This document shows positions 26,384 through 35,861 of a DNA stretch of 64,000 nucleotides, one piece after another (the stretch's first letter is position 1; each line of letters starts with the position of its first letter). Source of the stretch: Chlamydiia bacterium (GTDB lineage: Bacteria > Chlamydiota > Chlamydiia > Chlamydiales > GCA-2402025). The position numbers and the translations under genes are program-made. The notes under the pieces were generated by a model. That model was not told the DNA's origin. It made no database searches and saw only the letters and a list, made by a program, of their open reading frames with translations. Location of the stretch: positions 731,298-795,297 of the forward strand of contig JAUICV010000001.1 in assembly GCA_030427725.1 (NCBI GenBank), in the 5' to 3' direction.

Positions 26384-27870
26384 GCAATATTAAACAGTCT
26401 TTTTAAGGTATGAACAAGTAATCTTACTCCGTAACCTGTCGAAGCAGATCGATGATATCTTCTTGGAGCAGATAGTAAAGTCGTACCAGCAATGTCTAAG
26501 TGAGCCCAAGGGATATCTTTTTTTACAAATGTTTTTAAAAATATTGCAGAAGCAATAAGAGATCCAGCGCGATTCCCTAGATTCTTAATATCGGCAATCT
26601 GCGATTTTAAAAGATCTTTGTAGTCATCATCTAAAGGCATTCTCCATACTTTTTCTGAAGTGTCTTCCCCTGCTTTATAAATTGCTTCAGCTAACTGATC
26701 TGATGTACTAAAAAGCGCAGCTCTTTCAGATCCTAATGCAACCTCACAAGCACCTGTAAGTGTTGCTATATCAATAATATGGGATGGACTTAAATGTTCT
26801 AGAGCATAAGAGATGGAATCGGCTAATGCCAGCCTTCCTTCTGCATCAGTGTTCATAATTTCGACAGATATGTTTCCCTTTCCGGTATAAACATCCCCAA
26901 TTTTATAACTTTTTGAATCGATAGAATTTTCTGATAATGCGCAAACTCCTGTAACATTTACAGGGAGCTTCAAAGCAGCTATAGCTTTTATCAAACCAAA
27001 GACAACAGCACTCCCCCCCATATCACATTTCATCTCAACCATCCCAGAAGTAGGCTTTAAGCTAAGACCTCCAGTATCATAGGTAATCCCTTTACCTACT
27101 ATGACTGGGTTCAGATCACTTTCAGGAGCATTTTTGTATTGCATGACAGCCAGATAAGGTTCATGCATCGATCCCCTAGCAACAGACAGAAAAAGACCCA
27201 TCTGCTCTTTTTCTAAATCTTTCTTATCTAAAATTTTCACATCTAAATGATCAAACTCTGACCCTAGTTGCTTAGCAAGCTTTTGAAGCATTTCTGGATT
27301 GATATCATCAGCATTTTGAATCACAAGATCTCTTGTTAAGTTAACCCCTTCAACAAGGTGAAAATTATTCGAAATATCCTTCGAATCAATTTCTTTTGAA
27401 GAAATAAACGTAATCTTTTCTAGATTCTTTTCTTGCTCTTTTAGATTTTTATACCCCTTAAACTGATAATTAATTAAGTAATATGTCTCGATTGCAAGCT
27501 TGTTCACAAACAAATCTTCAAGAGGTGATTTTTGCGGCAAAAAAACTGTAACAGTCGATGCTTTTGTCTTAAAAAGCTCACAGAACGCTTTAGAAAAAGC
27601 TCTTCTATAAATTTCTGGTGTTAGTTTTTCCTTCTCACCAAGGCCCATTAGAATCAAACGCTTTTGAGATTTCTCAAAAAAATACGTGGAAAGAATTTCC
27701 TCGGATTTAGCTTGAAAATCTCCTAAATCAGTAATAGCGTTTAATGCCTCTTGAAATGAGACAACCTCACATGCCGACTTAGCCGAGCCATCTATATCAA
27801 AAAAAGGCACAATTAAAGCATCTGAAGGATTTGACTCATCAAAGGATGTTGTAAAAACAAGCTCAGTCAT
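26380..27870 (-). CDS. pepA: Leucyl aminopeptidase (M17)
   Basis: PepA removes N-terminal amino acids from peptides and uses two metal ions. The M17 signatures are present: GKGITYDTGGLSLKP with metal-binding Lys and Asp, MKCDMGGSAVVFG, and NTDAEGRLALADSI. At 496 residues it has the usual length. It lies directly downstream of ssb, the same order I know from C. trachomatis (CT044-CT045). Some PepA proteins also bind DNA in site-specific recombination, but nothing in the sequence requires that role here. Confidence 0.95.
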   Translation of the reverse strand: MTELVFTTSFDESNPSDALIVPFFDIDGSAKSACEVVSFQEALNAITDLGDFQAKSEEILSTYFFEKSQKRLILMGLGEKEKLTPEIYRRAFSKAFCELFKTKASTVTVFLPQKSPLEDLFVNKLAIETYYLINYQFKGYKNLKEQEKNLEKITFISSKEIDSKDISNNFHLVEGVNLTRDLVIQNADDINPEMLQKLAKQLGSEFDHLDVKILDKKDLEKEQMGLFLSVARGSMHEPYLAVMQYKNAPESDLNPVIVGKGITYDTGGLSLKPTSGMVEMKCDMGGSAVVFGLIKAIAALKLPVNVTGVCALSENSIDSKSYKIGDVYTGKGNISVEIMNTDAEGRLALADSISYALEHLSPSHIIDIATLTGACEVALGSERAALFSTSDQLAEAIYKAGEDTSEKVWRMPLDDDYKDLLKSQIADIKNLGNRAGSLIASAIFLKTFVKKDIPWAHLDIAGTTLLSAPRRYHRSASTGYGVRLLVHTLKRLFNIA

Positions 27871-27879
27871 ACTATTTCC

Positions 27880-28407
27880 TTAAAAAGGTATTTCGTCATC
27901 ATTGAAAGATGGCATAGACTGCCCTTGGCCTTGAGCCATGTCGCTTGGTTGAAACGAACCCGATCCAAAACTAGAATTTGAAGATGCTCCAGTTTGAGAA
28001 CTATTCATTGACGCTGAATTTGTTGCAAAAGATTGCGTCATATCATGCTGTGGCTGAGATGCTCCTGCTTGAGATTGAGACTTCCCATCTTGAGATCTCC
28101 CAAATGGACTAAACTGTAAGGAACTAGCTGTCAAGTTCAATGAAACTTGAGGCTTACCCTCTCTGTCAGTATAAATTTCAGGCTTGGCTAACTCTCCAAA
28201 AGCCATGACTGGAGATCCTTTTTTAAGGTATGAAATCATTTTGTCAAACTGTTCACCCCAAATTGTGACTTTCCACCAAGTCGTTTCTTCTTTGCCACTT
28301 CTTCTTGAATTACAAGCGACTCGAAGTAATGTTACCTTCTGTCCACCTGATGTAAAACGAACCTCTGGATCTGCTCCTAAATGTCCTGCGATATGTGTAT
28401 GATTCAT
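27880..28407 (-). CDS. ssb: Single-stranded DNA-binding protein
   Basis: SSB protects single-stranded DNA and recruits repair and replication proteins. The OB-fold domain fills residues 1-110 (HIAGHLGADPEVRFTSGG ... WWKVTIWGEQFDKM). It is followed by a disordered Gln/Ser/Gly-rich linker and the acidic tip DDEIPF that binds partner proteins. Length 175 is standard. It heads the four-gene minus-strand run with pepA, and a TCAGGAG leader precedes the ATG. Confidence 0.95.
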   Translation of the reverse strand: MNHTHIAGHLGADPEVRFTSGGQKVTLLRVACNSRRSGKEETTWWKVTIWGEQFDKMISYLKKGSPVMAFGELAKPEIYTDREGKPQVSLNLTASSLQFSPFGRSQDGKSQSQAGASQPQHDMTQSFATNSASMNSSQTGASSNSSFGSGSFQPSDMAQGQGQSMPSFNDDEIPF

Positions 28408-28744
28408 AACGGCCTAATCTCCTGAAAAGTTTTTTCATGCTCATTGTCCCAATTAGCATCAAAAACAGCAAGGGGAAATTGCCACTATTTTCGAGTCTCT
28501 TTTTTGTTTTTTTAAGTTCAAAAAATATAAATAATTTAATTTTTAATTTTTTTTAACTAGCGTTTATTTTTAAAAAATCCTCTTCCAGATCCTCCATGAA
28601 ACTCATACGGAGATTTATAAAAATCGACTAACAAAATACTATATAAAAATAATTAGACAAAAATAATACCTTGAGATAAGAAGAAAGTTTACTAGTTACA
28701 CGATAGCTAAGCAAATTTCATAAATTTTCAAAGAAATAATATTT
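28408..28744. other. 337-base AT-rich spacer between divergent genes
   Basis: It separates ssb (minus) from the 605-residue gene (plus). It is dominated by A and T runs with one less AT-rich patch around 28570-28615. I see no RNA gene or supported small gene. Promoters for both neighbours must lie here but no clear -35/-10 pair can be defended. Confidence 0.5.
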
Positions 28745-30562
28745 ATGCAAGAAGCCAATAATTTTGATTCATTTCCAGAACATCCAATTAATCAAAATAA
28801 CCCCTCAAAACTTTTTCAAGATAAACAAGTAGGCTTCTTTAATTCAAAGCACTCCCTACATCCAATTGATGAAACGGATGAATTTCAAGATCCTTTTTCT
28901 GATTTAAATCTTTTTTTATCTAAAAAGATTAAATCTACATTAAAAAAACATGGATCAACTAAAAAATGGTCCACAAAAATTCAAAATGAGCTTATCCAAG
29001 GAATTCTACCAGATTTTAAAAAACAATTTCCCCGCTATAGATTAGGTTTATCAGCTCTTAGAAAAGTTTGGGAAAAGGTTTCCTTTTATTACTCTAAAGT
29101 TAGCGTCCAAGAAGAAGCCTTTTCTGAAAATGGCGATCTCAATATCGATTATATGATCAAAAAAAACCTTGGGGATTATTTAAATGCACATAAAGAAGAA
29201 GATTTAGCACCAGTCACTACCTCTCATAAAATTGCAATAAAGCTAAGTGAGTGCATTGCCACGTTGCAAGGTGAAAGACCAAGGGTAGACTATCTAACAA
29301 AAAAAATCTGGGCAGCGCAAAAACATTTGGTACAAGATTTACCAATTAAGTTTTCTAAAAATCCATTTGAAGAATATGGAAAATTAGACAAGTTAATAGT
29401 CAAAACCCTTCTCGAAAAAACTTCCCAAAGAGAGTTTAATTTTGTAGATCTTCACAAATCCATCAAAAGATCTATAACCCAGCTTAAAAACTTTGTTTTG
29501 ACAACTAAGTCTCAAGACATTTATCAAATGATAGCAAAGAGATTAGCTACAAAACTTTATGACAATTCTTATATTGTTAAAAATTATTGCGAAGACGATC
29601 TTGAATCCATTGAGCAGTTTATTTTATATGAGCTAGAAGCTGGTTCTGTTGATGGCAATTTAAATCCCATCGAACTCACGCAAAGAATTATAGCTTTATA
29701 TCCTCTTCTATCAGCTTTACCCAAGGATCTAACCTCTGAAGATGTAGAAAATGCCCTCAGTTGTATGCTCAGCGATGATGACCAAAACTTAGATGCCTCA
29801 AGCATTCCTTCCTCCCTTATGGTTTTTTTAACTACCGAATTGCACTTCATACAAAGAAAAAATCTTTTTACCCGTTTTGAAGACATTCTAGATCATTTGA
29901 TTAATACTATAAATTTATCTCTAGATCTACCAGATATAAGCAACTGCCATCTGAATGATTTAGAAATCACAGTTTGGAATCTTTTTGCAAATTTATCGAA
30001 TCAAAAAAGTCCTTTTGATTCTTTAGTTGAAAACGAGTTGTCCACTGCTATGTTAGACAGCGTTGGATACAGCTTTCAAAATACTGTCTACATCGTACTG
30101 CATTACTTTCAAAAAGCTAAATCTGTATTCATAGAAACTCAGGATTTAAGCAACGAAGAACTTAGTAGAAAAATTGAGATTTGGGCTTTGCAAAATGACA
30201 TGCTTTGCCGTTATTTACATTTTGATCCGAATCATGAAATTTTAAAGCTTATCAGAAAACATGAACGCCAGGTTGGCGAAGATAGCCATGAGACATTTGT
30301 AAAAACAATCACAACCAACTACTTACACTTACACCCTTTAGCAAAACATTTTGCAAAAGGGCTCCAAAGTAGAGTCTATATATTTTATAAGTTTTTCTGG
30401 TATCACGAAATGACTGATTCTTCCGAAACAACTTTGGATCGTTTTGTGAAATGGCATGAGCTGTCTCTAAAAAATAGAAACAACACGACCTCTTTAATGA
30501 AAGTGATCGCAAGTAAACTTCCTATCACTCCCCTTTATAAGAAGTTTAAAGAGCAGTCTTAG
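28745..30562 (+). CDS. Hypothetical protein, 605 residues
   Basis: I do not recognise this protein. It is soluble, without signal peptide, transmembrane segment or known motif. The first 60 residues are polar and Asn/Pro/Asp-rich, and the rest is predicted helical by composition (for example YDNSYIVKNYCEDDLESIEQ). Its first residues lack the hydrophobicity of a Sec signal, so type III secretion is conceivable but unsupported. The start codon has no strong ribosome-binding site. The 3' end overlaps the end of lgt by 17 bases. Confidence 0.6.
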   Translation: MQEANNFDSFPEHPINQNNPSKLFQDKQVGFFNSKHSLHPIDETDEFQDPFSDLNLFLSKKIKSTLKKHGSTKKWSTKIQNELIQGILPDFKKQFPRYRLGLSALRKVWEKVSFYYSKVSVQEEAFSENGDLNIDYMIKKNLGDYLNAHKEEDLAPVTTSHKIAIKLSECIATLQGERPRVDYLTKKIWAAQKHLVQDLPIKFSKNPFEEYGKLDKLIVKTLLEKTSQREFNFVDLHKSIKRSITQLKNFVLTTKSQDIYQMIAKRLATKLYDNSYIVKNYCEDDLESIEQFILYELEAGSVDGNLNPIELTQRIIALYPLLSALPKDLTSEDVENALSCMLSDDDQNLDASSIPSSLMVFLTTELHFIQRKNLFTRFEDILDHLINTINLSLDLPDISNCHLNDLEITVWNLFANLSNQKSPFDSLVENELSTAMLDSVGYSFQNTVYIVLHYFQKAKSVFIETQDLSNEELSRKIEIWALQNDMLCRYLHFDPNHEILKLIRKHERQVGEDSHETFVKTITTNYLHLHPLAKHFAKGLQSRVYIFYKFFWYHEMTDSSETTLDRFVKWHELSLKNRNNTTSLMKVIASKLPITPLYKKFKEQS

Positions 30563-31742
30563 AAAAAGGCCTTCTTTTTGATTTTTTATAAACCTTTATA
30601 AGGCCATAAAGACCTATTAATATCCCAGGCATCGTTAAAATCTGACCCATGGTCAAATATGATAGAGCATGGGCTGACTGTTCAATCTTAAAAAACTCCC
30701 AAAAAAACCGAAGAGACAACCCTACACTGCACAGTGAAAAGGTCATAAACCCAGGTGTTATAAATAGATATTTCTTTCTGATTTTGTAAAAAACTACCCA
30801 TACAAAAAGATAAGAAAATGCTTCATAGATTTGTACCGGATGGCGAATAGCTCCAAAGACACCATCTGCTGGATGGCCGAAGACGACCCCCCAAGAAACA
30901 GTGGTTTCGATTCCTAAAATTTCTTGGTTTATCAAATTCCCAATTCGAATAAAGAAAAAGGCCACAAAACTCATTAGAAAGATTGCATCTAGCATATCAA
31001 TGCATTTTAGCGGCCGAGCTGATTTTTTATATCTATTCATAAAAAACAGGACAGCCAAAACTCCAAATAAAAAAGCACCGTGACTTGCAAGCCCCCCCTC
31101 CCAAACCTTGAAGATTCTAGATGGGTTTGCTAGATAGGTTGTTAAATTCTCATAAAAAACAATATGGGCTAATCTAGCTCCAAGTGTCACTGCCCACACA
31201 ACATGAAACATTATTTTTTCACAAATCTGCTCAGCTTTTTCTTTAAGTGAAACAAAAGACCCCTTTAAGAGCATTTCAAATCTAAAACGCCTTTTTAGAC
31301 TTTCTTTTTTCAGTGGCGATAGCTCTATTGCTTTGCCATAGACAGTTAAAATATCAATTTGCCCAGGATCTTCTCCTGTTTCTAAAAATTGATTAAAAGC
31401 TTTTACAATTTGTTCTTTAAACCCAAGTGTTATCTCCGTATGGCAATTCCACGAGTCTATATATGTTTTCAAATCATTCGAAAGTGTCGATTTAAAACTC
31501 TCTAAAAATTTTCCATGCTTATCATCTCTTAATGACATGATAAGCCGCTCAAAACTTATAATGTCCCCTTCAAAAAATTGATGCCTTTCTAAGAAAAACT
31601 CACGACATAATTTTCTAGTTCCTAAATAGGTTAAATAGACTCCAAACGCAAAAAGCAAACCATACCATGCAACAGGCCAGTTAATTCCTGGAATGGTAAA
31701 AAAAATAGGGCTAGGATCGAAATAAATGTAATTTAAAAACAT
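30546..31742 (-). CDS. lgt: Prolipoprotein diacylglyceryl transferase with cytoplasmic-side insertion
   Basis: Lgt attaches diacylglycerol to the lipobox Cys of lipoproteins in the inner membrane. Family motifs seen are WYGLLFAFG, GARLAHIVFYE, the signature region GGLASHGAFLFG, and RIGNLINQEILG with the essential Arg and Asn, then RHPVQIYEA. The usual enzyme has about 260-290 residues; this one has about 398. The excess is a polar insertion of roughly 110 residues between the first membrane segment and GARLAH. The frame is open to 31799, but that would overlap the upstream gene; the ATG at 31742 follows GGGAAG by 6 bases and fits the family start. Confidence 0.9.
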   Translation of the reverse strand: MFLNYIYFDPSPIFFTIPGINWPVAWYGLLFAFGVYLTYLGTRKLCREFFLERHQFFEGDIISFERLIMSLRDDKHGKFLESFKSTLSNDLKTYIDSWNCHTEITLGFKEQIVKAFNQFLETGEDPGQIDILTVYGKAIELSPLKKESLKRRFRFEMLLKGSFVSLKEKAEQICEKIMFHVVWAVTLGARLAHIVFYENLTTYLANPSRIFKVWEGGLASHGAFLFGVLAVLFFMNRYKKSARPLKCIDMLDAIFLMSFVAFFFIRIGNLINQEILGIETTVSWGVVFGHPADGVFGAIRHPVQIYEAFSYLFVWVVFYKIRKKYLFITPGFMTFSLCSVGLSLRFFWEFFKIEQSAHALSYLTMGQILTMPGILIGLYGLIKVYKKSKRRPFSKTAL

Positions 31743-31767
31743 ATCAAGCTTCCCAATCATTTCCTGG

Positions 31768-32259
31768 CTACTTTTGAGCCTTTTGCCTTTTAAGAGCAAC
31801 TGAATATTTTAAGTAGATCAAAAACCCATTAATCAACGCTATTCCAACGCTGATATCAATTAAGGCTCTAACATCGACTGGGATCGGTAAGAACCTAAAC
31901 ACCATCCCAAGAATCGCCATAAACCCTATAATGAACAAATATCCAACAGAAAATAGCTCGGTTAATTTAATCGGAGCCTGCATTAATAAAAGCCTTTTAA
32001 CATTTCTTGCAACGCTTTTAGAAAGCGCAAATCTAGCCTTAAAATAACCAATCATAATAGACAGAATAACTAAATGCCTAGCTGCATTACCTACAGTTTT
32101 TGAATACTTTATGAATAATTTTATTAAAGGAAGATCGTTAAATTCTGTTGCACTCATACACTGGAAAATTAGTCCAACACCTTTTGTAGCTAAAAGAATC
32201 CCGACAACAAGCCAAATTGCCCCTGAAATAATAATCGCTGAAATATGTCCAAGTCTCAT
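31768..32259 (-). CDS. Small integral membrane protein, function unknown
   Basis: A 163-residue protein with about four hydrophobic segments (AIIISGAIWLVVGILLA; HLVILSIMIGYF; VGYLFIIGFMAILGMVF; LIDISVGIALINGFLIYL). I do not recognise a family. I chose the ATG at 32259 because GGAGG lies 9 bases upstream; the frame itself reaches a TTG at 32280. It lies 25 bases upstream of lgt on the same strand, so both are probably co-transcribed, hinting at a role in membrane or lipoprotein biology. Confidence 0.7.
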   Translation of the reverse strand: MRLGHISAIIISGAIWLVVGILLATKGVGLIFQCMSATEFNDLPLIKLFIKYSKTVGNAARHLVILSIMIGYFKARFALSKSVARNVKRLLLMQAPIKLTELFSVGYLFIIGFMAILGMVFRFLPIPVDVRALIDISVGIALINGFLIYLKYSVALKRQKAQK

Positions 32260-32425
32260 AGATTGATACCTCCATATCAATTTATTAATATGCTCCGCAT
32301 TCCCTGATTAGTTCATCGACAAAAATAGCAAAAAACTTTTAGAATCCAAAGATTACGATACATAGTATATAATATAGACACTTAGTTTTAGTAGATAAAA
32401 AAATTAATATACCTTGGAGGATATA

Positions 32426-33526
32426 GTGAATTTATCTTTAGCTTTCACAAGAATCTTTTTTGCTATCTTAAGCGTTTTTTTCATGACGACCTATATGCTC
32501 TCAGCTCCTCATAGAGGATTAGCTGAAAATGCTCTTATAGGAGTTGGTTTAGGCGCCGTTCTTATTGTCTTGCTGATTGGATTTGATATTTTATTTAGGC
32601 GTTACAACTTAAGATCTTTTAACATTGCAATCATTGGTCTTTTCATTGGATATCTAATGGGGCAGGCTCTAGTCTTAATCTTTGATGCTATATTAGATAT
32701 CAGCTCAATTTCCATCTCCTTAATGCCACAAACCTTAGAAGTCATAAAAATCGCTCTTTTTCTATTCGGAACCTATTTAGGAACGATTATGACTCTCCGG
32801 GCATCTGATGAGTTTTATGTAAGCATACCGTTTGTTAAATTTGCAGCATCCGCCCAAAAGAAAAGAGATCTTTTAATAGATTCCTCTGTTTTATCAGATG
32901 CAAGAATCATAGATCTCTGCGCGACAGGACTTCTAGACCATCAAATTATTTTACCTAGATTTGTTATTAAAGAGCTTTATTCCGGTAGCGAATCTTCTGA
33001 TGAACATACACGCTATAAATCAAAAAGATGCCTAGAAACTATAAAGAAATTAGAAGCTTTGGATGGATTGGGTCTTAAGTATCACGAAACAGACTTCCCT
33101 GAGGTTAAAGATATCACTGGAAAAATCCTCAGACTCTCAAGACTAATAGACGGTAATATCTTAACAGCCGACATTAGCAGAATACAAATTTCTTCTATCG
33201 AAGGAACACGGGTTATAAATCTTCATAGTCTTTCAAACGCCCTGAAACCACTAACTGATACAGGTGAGTTTATCAAGATCAAAGTCCAACGATATGGTAA
33301 AGAACCAAGACAAGGTGTTGGTTACCTAGAGGATGGGACGATGGTTGTTATCAACGGTGGAGGAAATTTCATTGGAGAAGAAATTAGTGCCCAAGTTTTA
33401 TCTGTTAAACATACAACATCTGGTCGCATGATTTTTTGTAATGCACTAGACGAGGATGGATCCACAGATTATTTCACCGATGACGAAGATCATCATGGAC
33501 ACGATGAAGGAGATCATCACTCTTAA
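32426..33526 (+). CDS. Membrane-anchored PIN/TRAM-domain protein (YacL-like)
   Basis: The protein combines four N-terminal membrane segments, a PIN-type nuclease domain (LIDSSVLSDARIIDLC ... VIKEL ... DGNILTADI, giving the acidic metal-binding residues) and a TRAM-like RNA-binding part (VQRYGKEPRQGVGYLEDGTMVVI). This is the architecture of Bacillus YacL. RNA cleavage is inferred. The C-terminus is His/Asp-rich (DDEDHHGHDEGDHH), possibly metal-binding. The GTG at 32426 is chosen because GGAGG precedes it by 5 bases; an upstream TTG at 32414 overlaps that site. acpS starts right after its stop. Confidence 0.85.
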   Translation: MNLSLAFTRIFFAILSVFFMTTYMLSAPHRGLAENALIGVGLGAVLIVLLIGFDILFRRYNLRSFNIAIIGLFIGYLMGQALVLIFDAILDISSISISLMPQTLEVIKIALFLFGTYLGTIMTLRASDEFYVSIPFVKFAASAQKKRDLLIDSSVLSDARIIDLCATGLLDHQIILPRFVIKELYSGSESSDEHTRYKSKRCLETIKKLEALDGLGLKYHETDFPEVKDITGKILRLSRLIDGNILTADISRIQISSIEGTRVINLHSLSNALKPLTDTGEFIKIKVQRYGKEPRQGVGYLEDGTMVVINGGGNFIGEEISAQVLSVKHTTSGRMIFCNALDEDGSTDYFTDDEDHHGHDEGDHHS

Positions 33527-33527
33527 A

Positions 33528-33893
33528 ATGAAAGGCCTAGGAACTGATATCATCTCTATCCAAAGAGTTAATGAAGCTATAGACAACACTAATGAGCGCC
33601 TCTTAGAGAGGCTCTTTTCTTCAAATGAGATACATTATTGCAAAAAACACAAAAATTTTTCTGAGTATTTTGCTGGAAGATTTGCAGCTAAAGAAGCTGT
33701 AGCTAAAGCCCTCGGCCTTGGTTTTGGCAAACATTTAAAGTGGTTAGACTTTGAAATTCTAAACAATGAAAACGGTAAGCCCGAGGTCGTTTTTACTGAA
33801 GAATCTTTTACCAAGCTTGGGAAGCCAACTCTTTTGATCTCCATAAGTCACTGTAAAGAATACGCAACAGCTACAGCTATCTGGATCTCTTAA
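33528..33893 (+). CDS. acpS: Holo-[acyl-carrier-protein] synthase
   Basis: AcpS moves 4'-phosphopantetheine from coenzyme A to the serine of acyl carrier protein, here AcpP encoded at 41450. The family signatures are GTDIISIQRV with the metal-binding Asp and FAGRFAAKEAVAKALG with the catalytic Glu/Lys; SISHCKEYA ends the protein. At 122 residues the length is normal. The frame is open upstream into the previous gene, but the ATG at 33528, one base after that gene's stop, gives the right N-terminus. The 3' end overlaps the convergent gene by 4 bases. Confidence 0.93.
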   Translation: MKGLGTDIISIQRVNEAIDNTNERLLERLFSSNEIHYCKKHKNFSEYFAGRFAAKEAVAKALGLGFGKHLKWLDFEILNNENGKPEVVFTEESFTKLGKPTLLISISHCKEYATATAIWIS

Positions 33894-34711
33894 AAAGGGG
33901 AAAATGGATAGTCGTACTTTATAATGAAAGTGTTTGCTTTTTCTGGAAAGGCTTTAGCGAAAACCCTTCGCGCATACTCAACAGAGAACTTTCCCCAAAT
34001 TTCGTTAATTGTATAAGTATATCCGATACCGAGATCTATCGACTGATGAAAAATATTGCCGTAGCCTCTAAATTTTGAAACATCAATAAATTTCGTATGA
34101 CCAAAACCAAAATAGCCTTCCGCAAACAAACTAAATGTATGCGCTTTTAGAAAACAAGAATCAACTGCCAAAATAGAGGTTAAATATGGTCTTCCATGAC
34201 TTGCCTGGCCTACTCCAAGTGCTGCAAAACCTTGCAAAAGCCAATTTTTAATACCTTCATATTCTTTTCCGATAGCGTTAACTAATTCGAAATTCCAGTT
34301 TGCACTATAAGGACAACTAACATCTTTTAAACTTCTTGGGCTTGCCCATCTAATTAAAAAAGCGGTAGTTAAACTCACAGGAGCTCCAACTGTATCACTA
34401 AGCCATTGATATCTAAGTTGTGTAGCCGCGCTTTGAACGCCTAAAGATTGCCTTGAAGTATCAGCTAACTCCATCCCAAGTTGCAAATCCATATTAGGCA
34501 AAAAAGCCACACTTAAATCAATTTGAGTAAACCGATCATGAGATGAATAATGTGAAGGGCTATATGATCTAGAGACGTCCGGATAATACCGATAGCTAAA
34601 AGAGGGCTTTAAGTGAAACTGCAAAAATTCACCCATCCATGGCTTTTGATCAAAGCCTGCAAACCCAAGCCCTGAAACCCCAAAAAAAATAGCTAACGCC
34701 TTTCTTAACAT
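33890..34711 (-). CDS. Putative outer-membrane protein
   Basis: A 273-residue protein with a signal peptide (LRKALAIFFGVSGLGFAGF). The mature part is rich in aromatic and glycine residues in alternating strands (LFAEGYFGFGHTKF; SIDLGIGYTYTINEIW) and ends in YPFSPF, the Phe end of barrel proteins. I do not recognise a named family. It lies 10 bases after trxB on the same strand. In C. trachomatis trxB and acpS are also neighbours and a hypothetical gene lies beside them; homology to that one is not established. Confidence 0.65.
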   Translation of the reverse strand: MLRKALAIFFGVSGLGFAGFDQKPWMGEFLQFHLKPSFSYRYYPDVSRSYSPSHYSSHDRFTQIDLSVAFLPNMDLQLGMELADTSRQSLGVQSAATQLRYQWLSDTVGAPVSLTTAFLIRWASPRSLKDVSCPYSANWNFELVNAIGKEYEGIKNWLLQGFAALGVGQASHGRPYLTSILAVDSCFLKAHTFSLFAEGYFGFGHTKFIDVSKFRGYGNIFHQSIDLGIGYTYTINEIWGKFSVEYARRVFAKAFPEKANTFIIKYDYPFSPF

Positions 34712-34721
34712 AAAATTCTAA

Positions 34722-35672
34722 TCAATGGTGACTTTGAGCTGCTATCCATCTCTCGACTTCAATAGCTGCCATACAACCAGATCCTGCAGCTGTGATAGCT
34801 TGTCTATACTGACTGTCGAAAACATCCCCAGCTGCAAAAATCCCTTCTACGCTAGTAATAGTGCTTCCTGGCTTAACGTTGACATAGCCACTGGAACCAA
34901 GTTCTAATTGATTATCTAAGAAGCCGGTATTTGGGGTATGTCCAATGGCAAAAAAGACCCCACCCGCTGGCCTCTGCTCTATTGCATTTGTCTTTACGTT
35001 TTTAAGCTTAACAGATGTTACGACATTATCACCTTGGACACCTTCTAAAACGCTATCCCAAACAACTTCTATTTTTGGATGTTTAATAGCTCTTTGAGCC
35101 ATAATTTTAGACGCTCGCAATTCATCTCTTCTGTGCACCAAAAACACTTTTGATCCATATCTTGTTAAGAAGATAGCTTCTTCAACCGCAGTATCTCCAC
35201 CACCTATTACATAAAGTTCTTTATTTCTAAAAATTGGCATTGCTCCATCACAAACAGCGCAAGCTGTGACTCCCCTTTGCCAAAACTCACCTTCTCTAGC
35301 TCCTTCAACATTTAGCCTTTTAGCTGTCGCTCCTGTTGCAACAATAACAGACTTAGTTCTGACTTGGTGTTTTGAACCAAAAACAACAAATGGTCTTTTT
35401 GAAAAATCACAAGACTTCACATCTTCTGTTAGAACTTGAGTTCCAAAACGAATGGCTTGATCTTTCATTCTTTTCATAAGATCAGGTCCTGTAATTCCTT
35501 CGGGAAACCCTGGAAAATTTTCAACTTCTGTTGTCGTCATAAGTTGTCCGCCCGCAGGTCCACTATAAAACCCCTCAAACACCAAAGGCTTTAGTTTTGC
35601 TCTTGCTGTATAAATCGCTGCTGTCCATGCAGCAGGACCTGATCCTATAATGATGACATTTTGGTCTTCCAT
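34722..35672 (-). CDS. trxB: Thioredoxin reductase
   Basis: TrxB uses NADPH and FAD to reduce thioredoxin. The FAD site [16 protein letters not shown], the redox-active CAVCDG (Cys138 and Cys141), the NADPH site [10 protein letters not shown] and the C-terminal [10 protein letters not shown] are all present. I chose the ATG at 35672 because ACGGAG lies just upstream and [11 protein letters not shown] is the normal beginning; the longer frame to 35726 adds an unlikely leader. The gene sits back to back with a shared terminator at 35769-35804. Confidence 0.95.
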   Translation of the reverse strand: MEDQNVIIIGSGPAAWTAAIYTARAKLKPLVFEGFYSGPAGGQLMTTTEVENFPGFPEGITGPDLMKRMKDQAIRFGTQVLTEDVKSCDFSKRPFVVFGSKHQVRTKSVIVATGATAKRLNVEGAREGEFWQRGVTACAVCDGAMPIFRNKELYVIGGGDTAVEEAIFLTRYGSKVFLVHRRDELRASKIMAQRAIKHPKIEVVWDSVLEGVQGDNVVTSVKLKNVKTNAIEQRPAGGVFFAIGHTPNTGFLDNQLELGSSGYVNVKPGSTITSVEGIFAAGDVFDSQYRQAITAAGSGCMAAIEVERWIAAQSHH

Positions 35673-35768
35673 AATCTCCGTAACATTCCTGATAGAACTT
35701 AAGTTAAAAAGTTCATTCTCATACAAATGCTTCTTTAAAGCAAGGTCCTATAAGAAATCCAACCGCTT

Positions 35769-35804
35769 AAAAAAAAAAGAAAAGACATTTCGTCTTTTCT
35801 TTTT
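35769..35804. terminator. Bidirectional-type hairpin terminator
   Basis: GAAAAGAC (35779-35786) pairs with GTCTTTTC (35792-35799) around the loop ATTTC. A-run on the left and T-run on the right give T tracts on both strands. On the minus strand it ends the F-box gene. Confidence 0.85.
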
Positions 35805-35861
35805 AGGTAGAGTAACTGATTAATTCTCTATTTGGGAAATTCAGTCTTTCCTTTTAAGGTT

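Noticed and set aside
28557..28649. Short minus-strand frame ending DFYKSPYEFHGGSGRGFFKN-KR
   Set aside because: The composition looks coding-like and could be a gene remnant, but there is no good start or ribosome-binding site and no recognised homologue.
29584..29886. 100-codon antisense frame within the 605-residue gene
   Set aside because: No ribosome-binding site, no motif, and fully contained in a longer convincing frame.
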